The notes below the pieces were generated by a model. That model saw only the letters and a list, made by a program, of their open reading frames with translations. It ran no database searches and was not told the origin of the DNA. A DNA stretch of 64,000 nt from assembly GCA_905250125.1 (NCBI GenBank), contig CAJNOL010001260.1, positions 1 through 64,000 of the forward strand, read 5' to 3'. The position numbers were made by a program, and so were the translations under genes. Numbering within the stretch: the stretch's first letter is position 1; each line of letters begins with the position of its first letter. Of this stretch, positions 29,300 through 39,340 are shown piece after piece. The DNA is from Rotaria sordida. Its lineage: Eukaryota > Rotifera > Eurotatoria > Philodinida > Philodinidae.

Positions 29300-31285
29300 T
29301 CGAACTCCAAACGCGATTTTTACATATGAACCTGATCAGTCATTTCTCGTCTCGATCCTGCTCACGCTTTCACTTGCAGTCCTTGAAATCATACCAATTT
29401 CAGACACCATTCGAATACTCATTCAGATATCAGCCGTAGTGCCCGTATCTGATCTAGTTCCGGTGACCATTTCCGTCAACGTTCCAGTATTTGTGGCGCT
29501 TTTAGTGGTGGTCGTGGTTAGGAGTGTCAGTTTCTGATTTCGTTCTCAAGAACTCGGTACGCGGTGCGGGTTTTCATACCTGAAAATCCATATCGACTCA
29601 ATACAGATTGACAGAATAAGTGCGCCCATAAGTCTTAACATAATCAAAAACACATGGAAACAAATTTTCAAGTAGGCTTCGGGATCCTGAGAATCCGAAA
29701 TCCCGGAAGAGTTCCGTTTTCGGAAATCCTGAACCTGGTGCGGATTCCGTCCTTGGGAATCCGGAAATCGATATCCACTTGATACAGATTGAAAGAATAA
29801 GCACGTCCATATATCTCAATATAACCAGAAACGCGTGAAAACGAATCTACAAGTGGGTTCCCTTCCTTGGAAACGGAAGCCTAGGGAACGGGGGATCCTG
29901 ACACTCCTGGTCGTGGTATTTATACCAGCTTCATTCTGCATCTCACCTCTATGCTTGTTTCAATACTGGCCACGGTATCCACCCTGATCACTTGTCGATC
30001 TTGTCTCCCTTCTAGATTCCAGTCGCGGTCTCTATGCACGTGTCGGCTTCAGTCGCAGTTCTAGTACATTAACGGTAACTGTAGCAATCCCTCAATTGTC
30101 GCAATTTCATTTGTGAGCTTGATGTCGGTCTCGATTTCCGTGGCGCTTTTCATTATCCTCCTGTCTTCATTAGGAGTTCTTTCAGAAATGGATCTTGACA
30201 CCAATCTTCGTTCTAGTAGGCGTTCTGGTACCCATCTCGGGTTCGTTTATGGGTCCTGATGTCTATCGCAGTTTCAGTCGTGATATGGCAATTCGTGCCG
30301 ATTTGAGTCATGGTCCCGGTATTCCTCCCGTCTCCAGTCGGGGTGTTAATTGCCTGTCTGGCTTCAGTTACACTCTTGAAACGTGCCTGGGTATCATTCC
30401 GGATCCTCGTTACTGTGCCGATTTCAGTCGTGATTCTGTGATTTGTGCTGGTTTTAGTCGTGGTCATGCTACTCATATATGTTTCTCTGGCGATAATGGT
30501 ATTTCTCTCAGTATCAGTCGCACTTGCGACAAGCTTCTGAGTTTGCGAAGTGCTCGTGGTTCCTCTGCTGGTTCCAATTGCGATCCTGGTATCAGTCTTG
30601 GTGGCAGTGAGCATCCTGGTACCCCTCTCGGCTTTATAGGAGCTTCTGGTTCTTCTAGCGGTTCCAGCGGCGATCGTGGTATCTCTCCCATCCTGCGACT
30701 CGTACTTATTCTAGTCGTGGTGCCTGCTGCTTTTCGAGCTGTGGCCTCGGTGCCCGCCGAGATTTGAGTCACGGTATCCGTGTTTTTGAAGACTTCATTG
30801 GCAGGCGTGGTACTCAACCCTGTTTCAGTGCTATTCAACGTATCCCGCTGATTTCTGCCAAGGCCATGGTATTTGTGCCAATTTCAGAAGTGGTGCGGGT
30901 ACACATCTTAGCTACAGTGGCGATCACGTTCCTGTTCGTATTCTCAGTTCAAGCATGGTCGCGCTGGTTGCCTGTGTTGAATTTCGATTTCATCGCATGA
31001 CTTGTTCCGTATGCGAGTTTGCGCAACTTGATTTCTCTGGGAGCCCGTGATGAATTGAGTACGGGCTCCAGTTGCAGACGCGGCAGCAGTATCCATCCGA
31101 GTTTTACACACTGTATTGGTACCAGTCCCAACTAGATTGATCGCCTCGGCTTCAGTCCACGATGTGATAGCTATCTCAGTTGAGGATGCTAGTTTCAGAT
31201 TCAGTCTCGGTCTTGTTCTTAGTTGGACTTCCAATATCACACCCGCTTCCTGTCTGAGGTCGATTGCCGTTAACAAGTCCTAACA
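29300..31285. repeat. 30-bp minisatellite, array 2
   Basis: The clearest stretch is 30580-30700, where consecutive 30-bp units start CTGGTATCAGTC, CTGGTACCCCTC, CTGGTTCTTCTA and GTGGTATCTCTC. Translated, a 190-codon ORF (30195-30767, plus) shows a 10-residue period ending mostly in SR or SG (DSVICAGFSR, DNGISLSISR). The open frame in several phases follows from the repeat and from high GC, so I do not call a protein. Confidence 0.75.
29520..29906. mobile_element. Small element with AGGAGTGTCAG terminal inverted repeats
   Basis: Inserted in array 2. The left end reads AGGAGTGTCAG and the right end CTGACACTCCT, both set in GTGGT/TGGTCGTGG repeat sequence. Inside, a block of about 180 bp occurs twice in direct orientation (CAGATTGACAGAATAAG versus CAGATTGAAAGAATAAG), along with GGAATCCG/CGGATTCC words. 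I do not recognise the family. Confidence 0.55.
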
Positions 31286-31289
31286 CTAT

Positions 31290-32299
31290 TTGACTATCTG
31301 TAAGATATGCGAACATCTACGAACACCTCTAAAATAAAGATAGCTTTGGCCCAGTAATATAGGTCGATAGGACTTGATGAACTCTATTTACTAACACCTA
31401 CGAACACCAGTTTCGAACAGAGCCAAAAGCCGACGCAGAAGATGGAAGCCAAAATTTTTCTACGAACATCTCTCTAACATCCTTGAATATATATGAACAC
31501 CAGACTAATGACAATAAACATCCACCTGAATTAGTCTTAACGCAAACCTTGTACTATTTCATCGAAACTATGTCAATAAATATTTACTAACATTTTATCT
31601 ACCGTGCTTTGACATCTATAATCGTGTACGAACAATAGTTATTTGAAAAGATTTCTTTTCCAAATCCAATATACAGCCTGTTTATGCTGTTTCTTCGAAA
31701 TAAAAATATATTTAAAAGTGATCATAATGAAATAACTCAGTTTCGATTATTTTATGATTACAGTGGTTATATTTTAATTGTTTTTCGAGTTTGTGTAGGA
31801 GAGGTATGGCTGCTTCATTTTCCCGGCTTTTTTCCAGCCTGGAAAGAAATATTCAAAACAGTTGTAATGGGTCGTGATTTCGGAATGAATGAATAGTTAT
31901 TATCAATAAATACATTACGGTCTTGGATTATTTTGGATGACCATATTTTCACATCATATAAAACCTATAAAAAGATAGTAAGTAGAGCACAATATTGATG
32001 ATCAAGGTTTCTCACCTAGTACAAGCAGGAACTAGCTTTTAATCGCCAATGTCATACACAGATCGAATTAAACCACTCTTTTTGTGCTGCTATCACCTTA
32101 TCAACAACGGTAATATCTTCAGATAAAGATTTTATCTTCCAATAGGTTTCACTTTTTAACACGTAATTCATAAGCTTCAACATCGTTATTATCGTAAAAT
32201 TGAATATTATCGTCCACATCGATATAATTTATTGGCAAACGTACTAATGCGAATATAAGGTTCTCAAAAACAGTCGATTAATATTGTTCGAATCAATCA
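31290..32299. other. Degenerate CTACGAACACC repeats, then unassigned DNA
   Basis: From 31300 to 31510 the motif (T)ACGAACA(C/T) recurs six times (ACATCTACGAACACCTC, CTACGAACACCAG, TACGAACATCTC, ATGAACACC). After 31.55 kb nothing is recognised. A 70-codon plus ORF at 31684-31896 has no support. Confidence 0.4.
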
Positions 32300-32792
32300 A
32301 AAAAATTACTGTACGAGTTTTCACTAGAAATGTCATCACTTCCAATGCGATCTAATATTTCTCTTAAAAAATCCATATGCTCTTCAAATTCTTCCTCGAT
32401 TTTCAGTTGCAGAAGACATTCCGGCAAATCGAAAACGAACCGCACCATTATACGGCGTCGATCAATAGTCGTGCGTGATTTGATCAATTTATGCACAATG
32501 TGTTTGTGCACATAACGCATGCAAGAAAAGATGTACGAACTTTGGAAAAACAATAAAGATCGCTTTTAGTATTGACTTTGAACCATCACTGCAGAAAACG
32601 TTTAGTACAGCTTGGTACAATTTCTCGTGAAGGCATTTCAATAACGCTTGATACGCTTGCAAGTCATTATAATAATGAATCCTTCTCAAATCTAGTGTAA
32701 TCATAACTTTTCCACTTTTACGATTTTGAAGCACTTTGTTTCGCAATCCGGGTTGTGTGACCCAAAATATTCGATAACTGGACGTTATATCA
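32293..32792 (-). pseudogene. Unrecognised coding fragment, two overlapping frames
   Basis: The minus strand looks protein-coding in two consecutive frames. From about 32792, after a TTTTCATTAG acceptor, it reads GIDITSSYRIFWVTQPG, then VMITLDLRRIHYYND, LLKCLHEKLYQAVLNVFCSD. Then a second frame from about 32553 reads MRYVHKHIVHKLIKSRTT, MVRFVFDLPECLLQL, an acidic KIEEEFEEHMDFLREIL and a stop at 32293. Amino-acid composition is ordinary, unlike the hydrophobic chance ORFs around it. A frameshift or a very short intron near 32560 would join them. I do not know the family. Most likely a fragment of a captured or decayed gene. Confidence 0.35.
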
Positions 32793-33034
32793 ATCCCTAA
32801 TGAAAAGAAGAGTCACTCTAATTAAGAGTAGGATACTTCGGAAAAAATTTTAAACTGATGAAATGTTTAAATAATCCAAAAGAGCTGAGCTGAGCCGCCC
32901 GAACACTTCTGTTCAGATCAGCTCCAAAAACCGTTTGAACACTTCTTTTGAGTAGAACAGAACCGTTAGAACATTTCCCCATAGTTCACACAATTGATTG
33001 AAAAAGCGGCTAACACAATCCCTATAAGATTTCA

Positions 33035-35635
33035 AGGTCTCTTCTACCGGGGACACACGTAAGTCTTTCGTCTATCCTAGGTGTACCCATAAATCCTCCA
33101 GAGCAATCCTAGAAGCATATCCATAATTCCACAAAGCCATCCCGAGGTAGCTACACATCAATTTTCAAGGTCTATCTGAGAAGTGTACCCACAGATCTTC
33201 AAGATCTATTCCTGTAGAAGATCCATAAGTCCTCAAGGCGTATCCTAGGGCACACCCGAAAGCGCACAAGGAATGTCATAAGAAGGAATCCATAAGCCCT
33301 CAAAGCTTATCCCGGTGAACCACCGTTAAGTCCTCAAGGATCCTTGCCATTAAGTTCTCAAGGCCAATCCGGGCGAGTACCGTTAAGTCCTGTAAGCCAA
33401 TCCCATGGCACTACCGTTAAGTTCTCAAGGTCAAATCGGGTAGATTGCCGCCAGGTCCTCAACGTCAATCCATAGTGACTATCGTTGATTCCTCAAGATC
33501 AATCGTGGGACTGTGGTTACTTTCTCTAGGTCAATCTCCAGAACAATCCTTAACTTCTCAAGGTCAATCCGCGAGACTATCGTTAAGACCCCAAGGCCAA
33601 TCTGGGGAGACTACTGTTAAGTCCTCAAGCGTAATTCCGGGGAACTACCGTCAAGTCCTCAAGGACAATTTCTGGCACCGCCATTAAGTGCTCAAGCCTA
33701 ACCTGTGAGAGGACCGTCAAGTGCTCATGAGTAATCCCGCTGGAGTACCGTAAAGTACTGAAGACCAATCCGAAGAGAATATTGTTAAGTGCTCAAGGGC
33801 AATCCCTTCAAACAACGGTTAAGTCATCAAGGCCATTAGGGGAGGCTGCCATGAATTCCTTAATGTCAATTCGCGGCACTGTCGTTAAGTCCTCAATACG
33901 AATGCGGGGCGGCTACTGTGAAGTTCTCAAGGCTAATTTGGGAGACTTCTGGAAAGTCCTCAAGGCTGATCCTGCAGGGACCATCATTCAGTCCTCAAGA
34001 ACAATCCGCGGCAACACCAGTAAACAGTCAAGATCCAACTCGAAGGACTACCGTTCATTCCTCAAGGTCTATCTGCGGGACGACTGTTAAGTTCTCAAAG
34101 CTAATGGAGCGAGACTATCGGTACGTCCTCAAAGCCAAACCGGAGAAGAACTACTGTAAAGTTCTCAAAGCCAATCCGCGGGTATACTGCTAAGTCCTCA
34201 AGGCCAAACCGGAACTACACTTGTTCAGCCCTAAAACGCAATCTGCGGGACTAGTATTAATTACTGAAGGCCGATCTGTGGGACTACCGTTAAGTCATGA
34301 AGGCCAAGCTGGGCGGACTACCATTAAGTCTTCAAGGTCAATTCTTCGAGACCACCGTTAAGTCCTCAAGTCGTATCCATGGGACTACGATTAAGTCCTA
34401 TAGGCCAATCCTTGAGAACTGCTATTAAGTCCTCAAGGTCAATCCTTGTGGACTACCGTTAAGTCCTCAAATTGTATACGCGGGACTACGGTGAAATCCT
34501 AAAGGCCAATCCTTGGAAACTACTGTTAAGTCCTCAAGGTCAACCATTTGGGACTACTGTTTAGTTCTCATGGCTTATCCGCGCAACTACTGTTAAGTTC
34601 TACACCCCATTCGTGAAACTATCGTTAAGTTTTGAAAGCTGCTTGCGGGAGGCTAGTTATAAGTGCTCAATATCACTTCGAGAGTGCTGCCCAGAACTGT
34701 TCATGGCCTTTCTCACGATGCTGCTCTTAAGTCCTCAGAGCCACTGCTAGGAGATTGCCCATATGTTCTGATGACTAATCCTGAGGAGACTACTCGTATG
34801 TCTTGAAGGCCTTGCTGAATAGGCCATCCATCATATCTGAGGATGTATCCGTGGACATAACGGTATGCCCTCAAAACGTTTCCTAGATGGGTACCTAGTA
34901 GTCTTCAAGGACGATATTAGCCGAGTACCAGTAAGTCTGAGGGGCCTACTGAAGTATGATATCCGTATGTCTTCAAGTCAGTAGTACCTGGCGTACGTAT
35001 GAGTCTTGACGGTCTATCCTAGTAAAGGATGCGTACGTTCTTAAGATCAATCCGAGGGGACTATCCATGAGTTGTCATGCCCAATTACCGAGAGGGAAGG
35101 GGAGTGTGGGGTTGGATGGCTACGCATATGTCTTGAATGGCGATTCGAGTAGGGTGTCTATAACTATTCAAGGCCTGTTGCAGAAGATGCCGGTAAGCCC
35201 TCAAGGCATATCCTTGATGACTACCTATAGGTCCTGAAGGTCTGTCTTGAGAGTCCAACTTAGTGACTATCATAAGTCGTCAAGGCCTATTATACGGCCG
35301 GCAGGTATAGATCTTGAAGGCCTAGTCGGGTAGGGTATCTATACAATCTCAAAGCCTATCCTAGGAGTCCGCCTATATATTCTCAAGAGCTATCCTGGGT
35401 GGCTGCCCATAAGCCCTGAAGGCCTTTTGTACAGGGCATGCTCTTAAGTCTGAAAAGGCTAGTCTACGATGGTGCCCATAAGTTCTCAAGGTCTGTCCTG
35501 CGGAGTACTCATTTTTCTTCAAGGCGTCGGTTAGAAGGAATCCGTAAGCCCTAAAAGCCTGTTCTGGGAGGGTATTCAGAAGTCCCCAAGACCTATCATA
35601 GAGCTTGCTCATAAATTCTCGACACTAATTCCCAT
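33035..35635. repeat. 34-bp minisatellite array, main block
   Basis: About 75 units with a period of 33-36 bp (for example TTAAGTCC at 33383 and 33417). A consensus can be read as GACTACCGTTAAGTCCTCAAGGCCAATCC plus a few variable bases, best preserved at 33.36-34.6 kb and degenerate towards both ends. It is richer in GC than its surroundings. ORFs across it are translations of the repeat. The array stops at a foldback element and resumes after it. Confidence 0.9.
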
Positions 35636-35890
35636 TCAGAAAAAAAAATGACGGGTGGGTATTCCTTGAATAACTTTTGACAGGAACAAGATAGAGAGCT
35701 GCGGCTTACACCGCTGGAAAGAGGCTGATCTAGCGCATCGATTTATATAAAATTCTTGAGGTTTATTTCACAAATAGGTAGCGATCCATGGTCATCGTGA
35801 AAGAGAAGACTGTTGCTCGGTAACGATAGAACAAATCTTAAACTTTGAGGAGTGAACTAGAATCGTTAGCTGATGAGCGACAAGACTATA

Positions 35891-37215
35891 TACCGGGTGT
35901 ACCAAGAGTTTTGCGACACTTTGAAAAGTCTATATTTCCTGTTTGCTGATTGAGATTATTGGTTTATTTTGTATGATTTTAGTGCACACCAACGCTCTCT
36001 ATCACTCTAATAGAATAATATTTTTTTACTTTTTGTTCGTTGATTTTGAAATGGTGAAAAGTCACGATCTACGAGATATAGCTTTGTCCCATCACAAAAA
36101 TGGGAAAAAAGCTCCAAAAATTGCTACATTATTGGCAAGCAAGGTTCATCGAAGCACCATTGATCGTTGACTACGTCGTTATAAACAGACCGGTTGAATT
36201 GATGTTAAGCCAAAACCAGGAAGACCAAGAACTGGCCGTACAAAAAAGCTCATCTATTTAGTGAAAAAAAGGCTCGATTCCAATATTCCTCGAAAAAGTT
36301 TACGAATAATGGCTACAAATTTTAAAAGTAGTAAGACAACTATCAACCGAGTGCTCAATATTGATTTACATAAAAAATGTTATCGAAAAATTAATGTTCA
36401 ACAGTTAAAAGAAGATCAAAAACCAATAAGAAAAACATGTTGCCAATGGGTTAAGAAGAACATAAGTAGTGATAAATTAGAAAGAACGGTGTTCACCGAT
36501 GAAAAAATATTTACACAAAACGATTATTACAATCCAAAAAATGATGTTGTATGGGCCGATAATCGATGTGATGCAAATGAACGTGGTGGGCTACATATAA
36601 TGAAAAAATATCTGATGTCTATCATCATTGGGTTTGATGTAACATGGTATGGACTCACACGTCCATACTTTTTTCAAAAAGGCGAACGACTGAATTGCGA
36701 AAGTTATTGTGATCAATTGTTACCATTTTATAAAAAGGAAGGTGATGGACTATTTGGACACAAAAATTTGGGTTTCCAACAGGATGAGGCTAGCTCCCAT
36801 ACTGATGAAAGAGCTCAAAAATGGTGGAAAAAGAACTTCAAATTCTTTATCCCGAAAGAAAGATGGTCACCTAATTCACCAGAAATTAATCCATTGGCTT
36901 ATTCGATTTGGAACAACATCTCAAATCACATGGAATATTACAAAGTCAAAAACAATCAATGATTTGCGTCGAGAAGTCGAAAAAGCAATAAAGAAAGCTG
37001 ATGTCAATTATGTACGGGACGTAATCAGCGTTTTCCTTCGACGAGTGCGTGCAGTGGAAATACACAATGGAGAATTGATTATAGATGAGCATAGTTAATT
37101 CTAGTAGTACTCTATTGAAACTTTTGAACCGCTATGTTGTTATTTTATTACTTTGTTTTATTTTGAAATAAATTGATTTTTTTGAAATGTCGCAAAACAC
37201 TTGGTACATCCGGTA
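35891..37215 (+). mobile_element. Mariner-class DNA transposon (DD37D group), 1.3 kb
   Basis: Terminal inverted repeats of about 30 bp: the left reads TACCGGGTGTACCAAGAGTT and continues TTGCGACA; the inverted right reads TACCGGATGTACCAAGTGTT and continues TTGCGACA. Flanking TA dinucleotides (35889-35890 and 37216-37217) are the target-site duplication. The only long coding region is the broken transposase listed next. The exact end is ambiguous by two bases because the TIR itself starts with TA. Confidence 0.92.
36051..37098 (+). pseudogene. Mariner transposase, inactivated
   Basis: The frame starts at ATG 36051 (MVKSHDLRDIALSHHKNGKK, a typical N-terminal HTH) and runs through the linker motif PKPGRPRTG. 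TGA stops interrupt it at 36168 and 36195. A one-base frameshift in an A-run near 36947-36951 shifts the last 45 codons (INDLRREVEKAIKKADV to IDEHS). The catalytic domain shows the first Asp in FTDEK (36498-36500) and the second in QQDEASSH (36783-36785). The third acidic position, 38 residues on, is Ala in NPLAYSIW (36897-36899) where family members have NPLDYS. So it is DD37A and would be inactive even without the stops. In length (about 349 codons) it is otherwise full. Confidence 0.9.
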
Positions 37216-37549
37216 TAAGACTATGATTGAAAGATTTACTGGTTTGGGTGTCCTAGATATTATATTGGACAATTCTACTGTACTTTGCCAGCAATTTCTG
37301 TAAAAAGCTCAGTTTTTTTGGATTTTTTCGTTTTTTCCCGAGATAATGATGTCTGGTTTTCAAGGCATTTCTTTGTTCAACTATAGCACAGTTTCAGAAG
37401 TCTAAGTGAAAAGTCATTGTCTTGTGTGGTTCGATACGTTTTCATCTGCTCTTTCCAACGGTGAAAACTGCAGCTCTCGACCATTTTCTTACCAAAAGTT
37501 TTTCAAAAAATACCCCCCCCCCTTTTTTTCTTGATGGGCATTAGTCTTG

Positions 37550-37945
37550 GGATGATATTAGTAGGTTTTCAAAGACAATTCTGGATGCTACCCGTAAGTC
37601 TTCAATATCTATCTTAGGGTACTACTAATAAGTCCTCAAGGACAATCCTGGAAGGGCATGCATAAGTCCTCATGGTCTTTCCTAAGAGGTATCCATCAGT
37701 TCTCATCACCTATCCGAGAGGTAGCCACAAGTCTCAAAGATGTTTACTAGATGGGTATCGATAAGTCTTCAAGGTGCATCCTACGGAACTACCTATAAGC
37801 CTTCGAGACCTATCGTAGAGTGCTCCAAGAGTGTTTCCCAAAAAGGCTTCAAGGTCTATCCAAGATGGTTCTGGGCAAATAGTCCAGGCGTGCTTCAGGA
37901 GATACTCGTAAGCTCTCAAATGCTTTTCTAGAGCAGAGAGTATCT
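37550..37945. repeat. 34-bp minisatellite, continuation
   Basis: Degenerate units (GTAAGTCTTCAA, AATAAGTCCTCAAGGACAATC, CATAAGTCCTCATGG) continue the array after the foldback/mariner insertion in the same orientation, confirming that the insertions split one array. Confidence 0.8.
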
Positions 37946-39084
37946 GTAAGGAATTTCGAGAATTTAAGTATCGATACTCAGTATGATTGACTCTAGAGTG
38001 GTTCTCTACATAAGTGTTTCATATCTATCGTCGTAGAATCCAAGAATTCGAAAAAACATTCGCTTACTGTTCCACTCGCGTAATATGTGACGCATGGTTT
38101 CCAGACTAATACTTGACTTTAGAAAACTTCCGTGTTTTATTATATCACTATCACATTTATATTTCCTCTTAGTCCTATTTTGTGTCACATATAGTTTATA
38201 CATCCAATCTAACAAGCTAGGCTCCTACTCTATAAAAAAATCTTCAAACTGTTCAGTCGCGAGATAATTAGCAATGCGGGAAGGACTGATACAACCATGA
38301 TCTATATTGATGTTAAGAGTAAGCAGTCCACATTTTGATTCATGTCTTATTGTCAACATGAAGTCTGCGTCTCGTACAATATGTTAGTCATGATTTGTCG
38401 AAGATTTGTCGACATTGTTCATCGAATGTCTTTAACTCTGTTCTGATCACCATCAAACTTTTGAGATGACATTCAGGTATACCGTCTGAACATACAAAGA
38501 ATGGCTTTCTCAAGTTTATTCTAAATATAGGCACAGTTCCTCCTAATAAATACGCTTATATTCCGTTAGTCGCACAACAAAACAAATGGCCATATTGTTT
38601 AGAAAACGTAGAACTTGTTTCCAATTACAGAAAGTGAAGAATTCTTGTCGCGTCATTAGAAATGCATATAAACCAAGGGTTAGGTCTTCCATAGATAGGA
38701 GAAACCATCAAAGATACTACTTTTGCAAGAAACATAAGCACATTACCAACCTATGACCAGAAGATGAAAATCATAAGGAATGCTGTCCACCGTTCTACGC
38801 AATATTGTCCCATTATCGAAATAGTTCATCATTACGAATAGACCTCATTTCCTACCTACTACTAAAAGTGGATCCTAGTCTACAGATATCCTTCTAAGAA
38901 TTAATTATCTGCAAGTTCTTGACAGCATCAATTAGGAAATCCCGAGAAGCCATGGACGATAAGGGCAATGCAAACAGCCACATTTTAAGATCAATATACA
39001 CCACACAAAGAAGGGCCATCGAAAAATCTAGCACGATCTCTCCTTTCTCGTCACTGTGAAACCACAGAGATTATCGCAAGCGAG
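37946..39084. other. Unassigned stretch
   Basis: No domain or repeat was recognised. Several short ORFs on both strands lack support. Confidence 0.4.
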
Positions 39085-39305
39085 CGCGTGATGGAATATA
39101 GAATCATCCCTATAAAGTCCTTGGAGAGTTATAAGAACAACTTCTTGAATAGCCTTTTGAAGACTTACGGGAACTACCTCTAAATACGCCTTGAAGACTT
39201 ATAGGACTTCCTTGGATAGGCCTTAAAGAATTTTAGGAACCACCCGAGGATAGGCCCTGAAGACTTATGGAAGCTCTCCAGGATAGTCATTGAAAATTGA
39301 GAGGG
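39085..39305. repeat. 34-bp minisatellite in inverted orientation
   Basis: About six units read CCTTGAAGACTTATAGGA, GCCTTAAAGAATTTTAGGA and GCCCTGAAGACTTATGGA. Their reverse complement (CTATAAGTCTTCAAGG) is the unit of the 33-38 kb array. This implies an inversion or a separate inverted transposition of array DNA. Confidence 0.75.
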
Positions 39306-39340
39306 ATCTAATTATCCCAGATTGGATCGATTCTCTGAAC

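Larger units (their letters stand above)
28480..31290. repeat. Tandem segmental duplication, copy B
   Basis: Diverged partner of copy A (see there for matching blocks). The flank aligns from about 28.7 to 29.3 kb and again leads into the 30-bp minisatellite. The distance between equivalent points of the two copies is about 3.9 kb. Confidence 0.6.
35634..37537. mobile_element. Foldback element split by a mariner
   Basis: The left arm (GGGTGGGTATT, TAACTTTTGACAGGAACAAG, CACCGCTGGAAAGAG) and the inverted right arm (GGGGGGGTATT, AAACTTTTGGTAAGAAAATG, CACCGTTGGAAAGAG) match over about 80 bp. Both borders touch 34-bp repeat sequence, so the element is an insertion in the array. It is related to the palindrome at 52.9-53.8 kb, which shares AATAACTTTTGAT, AACAAGATAGAGA and GGAAAGAG. 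The mariner sits inside it. Confidence 0.7.

Noticed and set aside
30213..30838. Overlapping minus ORFs rich in Thr/Arg/Glu (TETGT type)
   Set aside because: All are alternative frames of the 30-bp minisatellite.
36168..36197. TGA codons within the transposase as a sign of a reassigned code
   Set aside because: Other dead elements here also carry TAA stops and frameshifts, and the EGF gene uses TGC/TGG normally; simple decay explains it.
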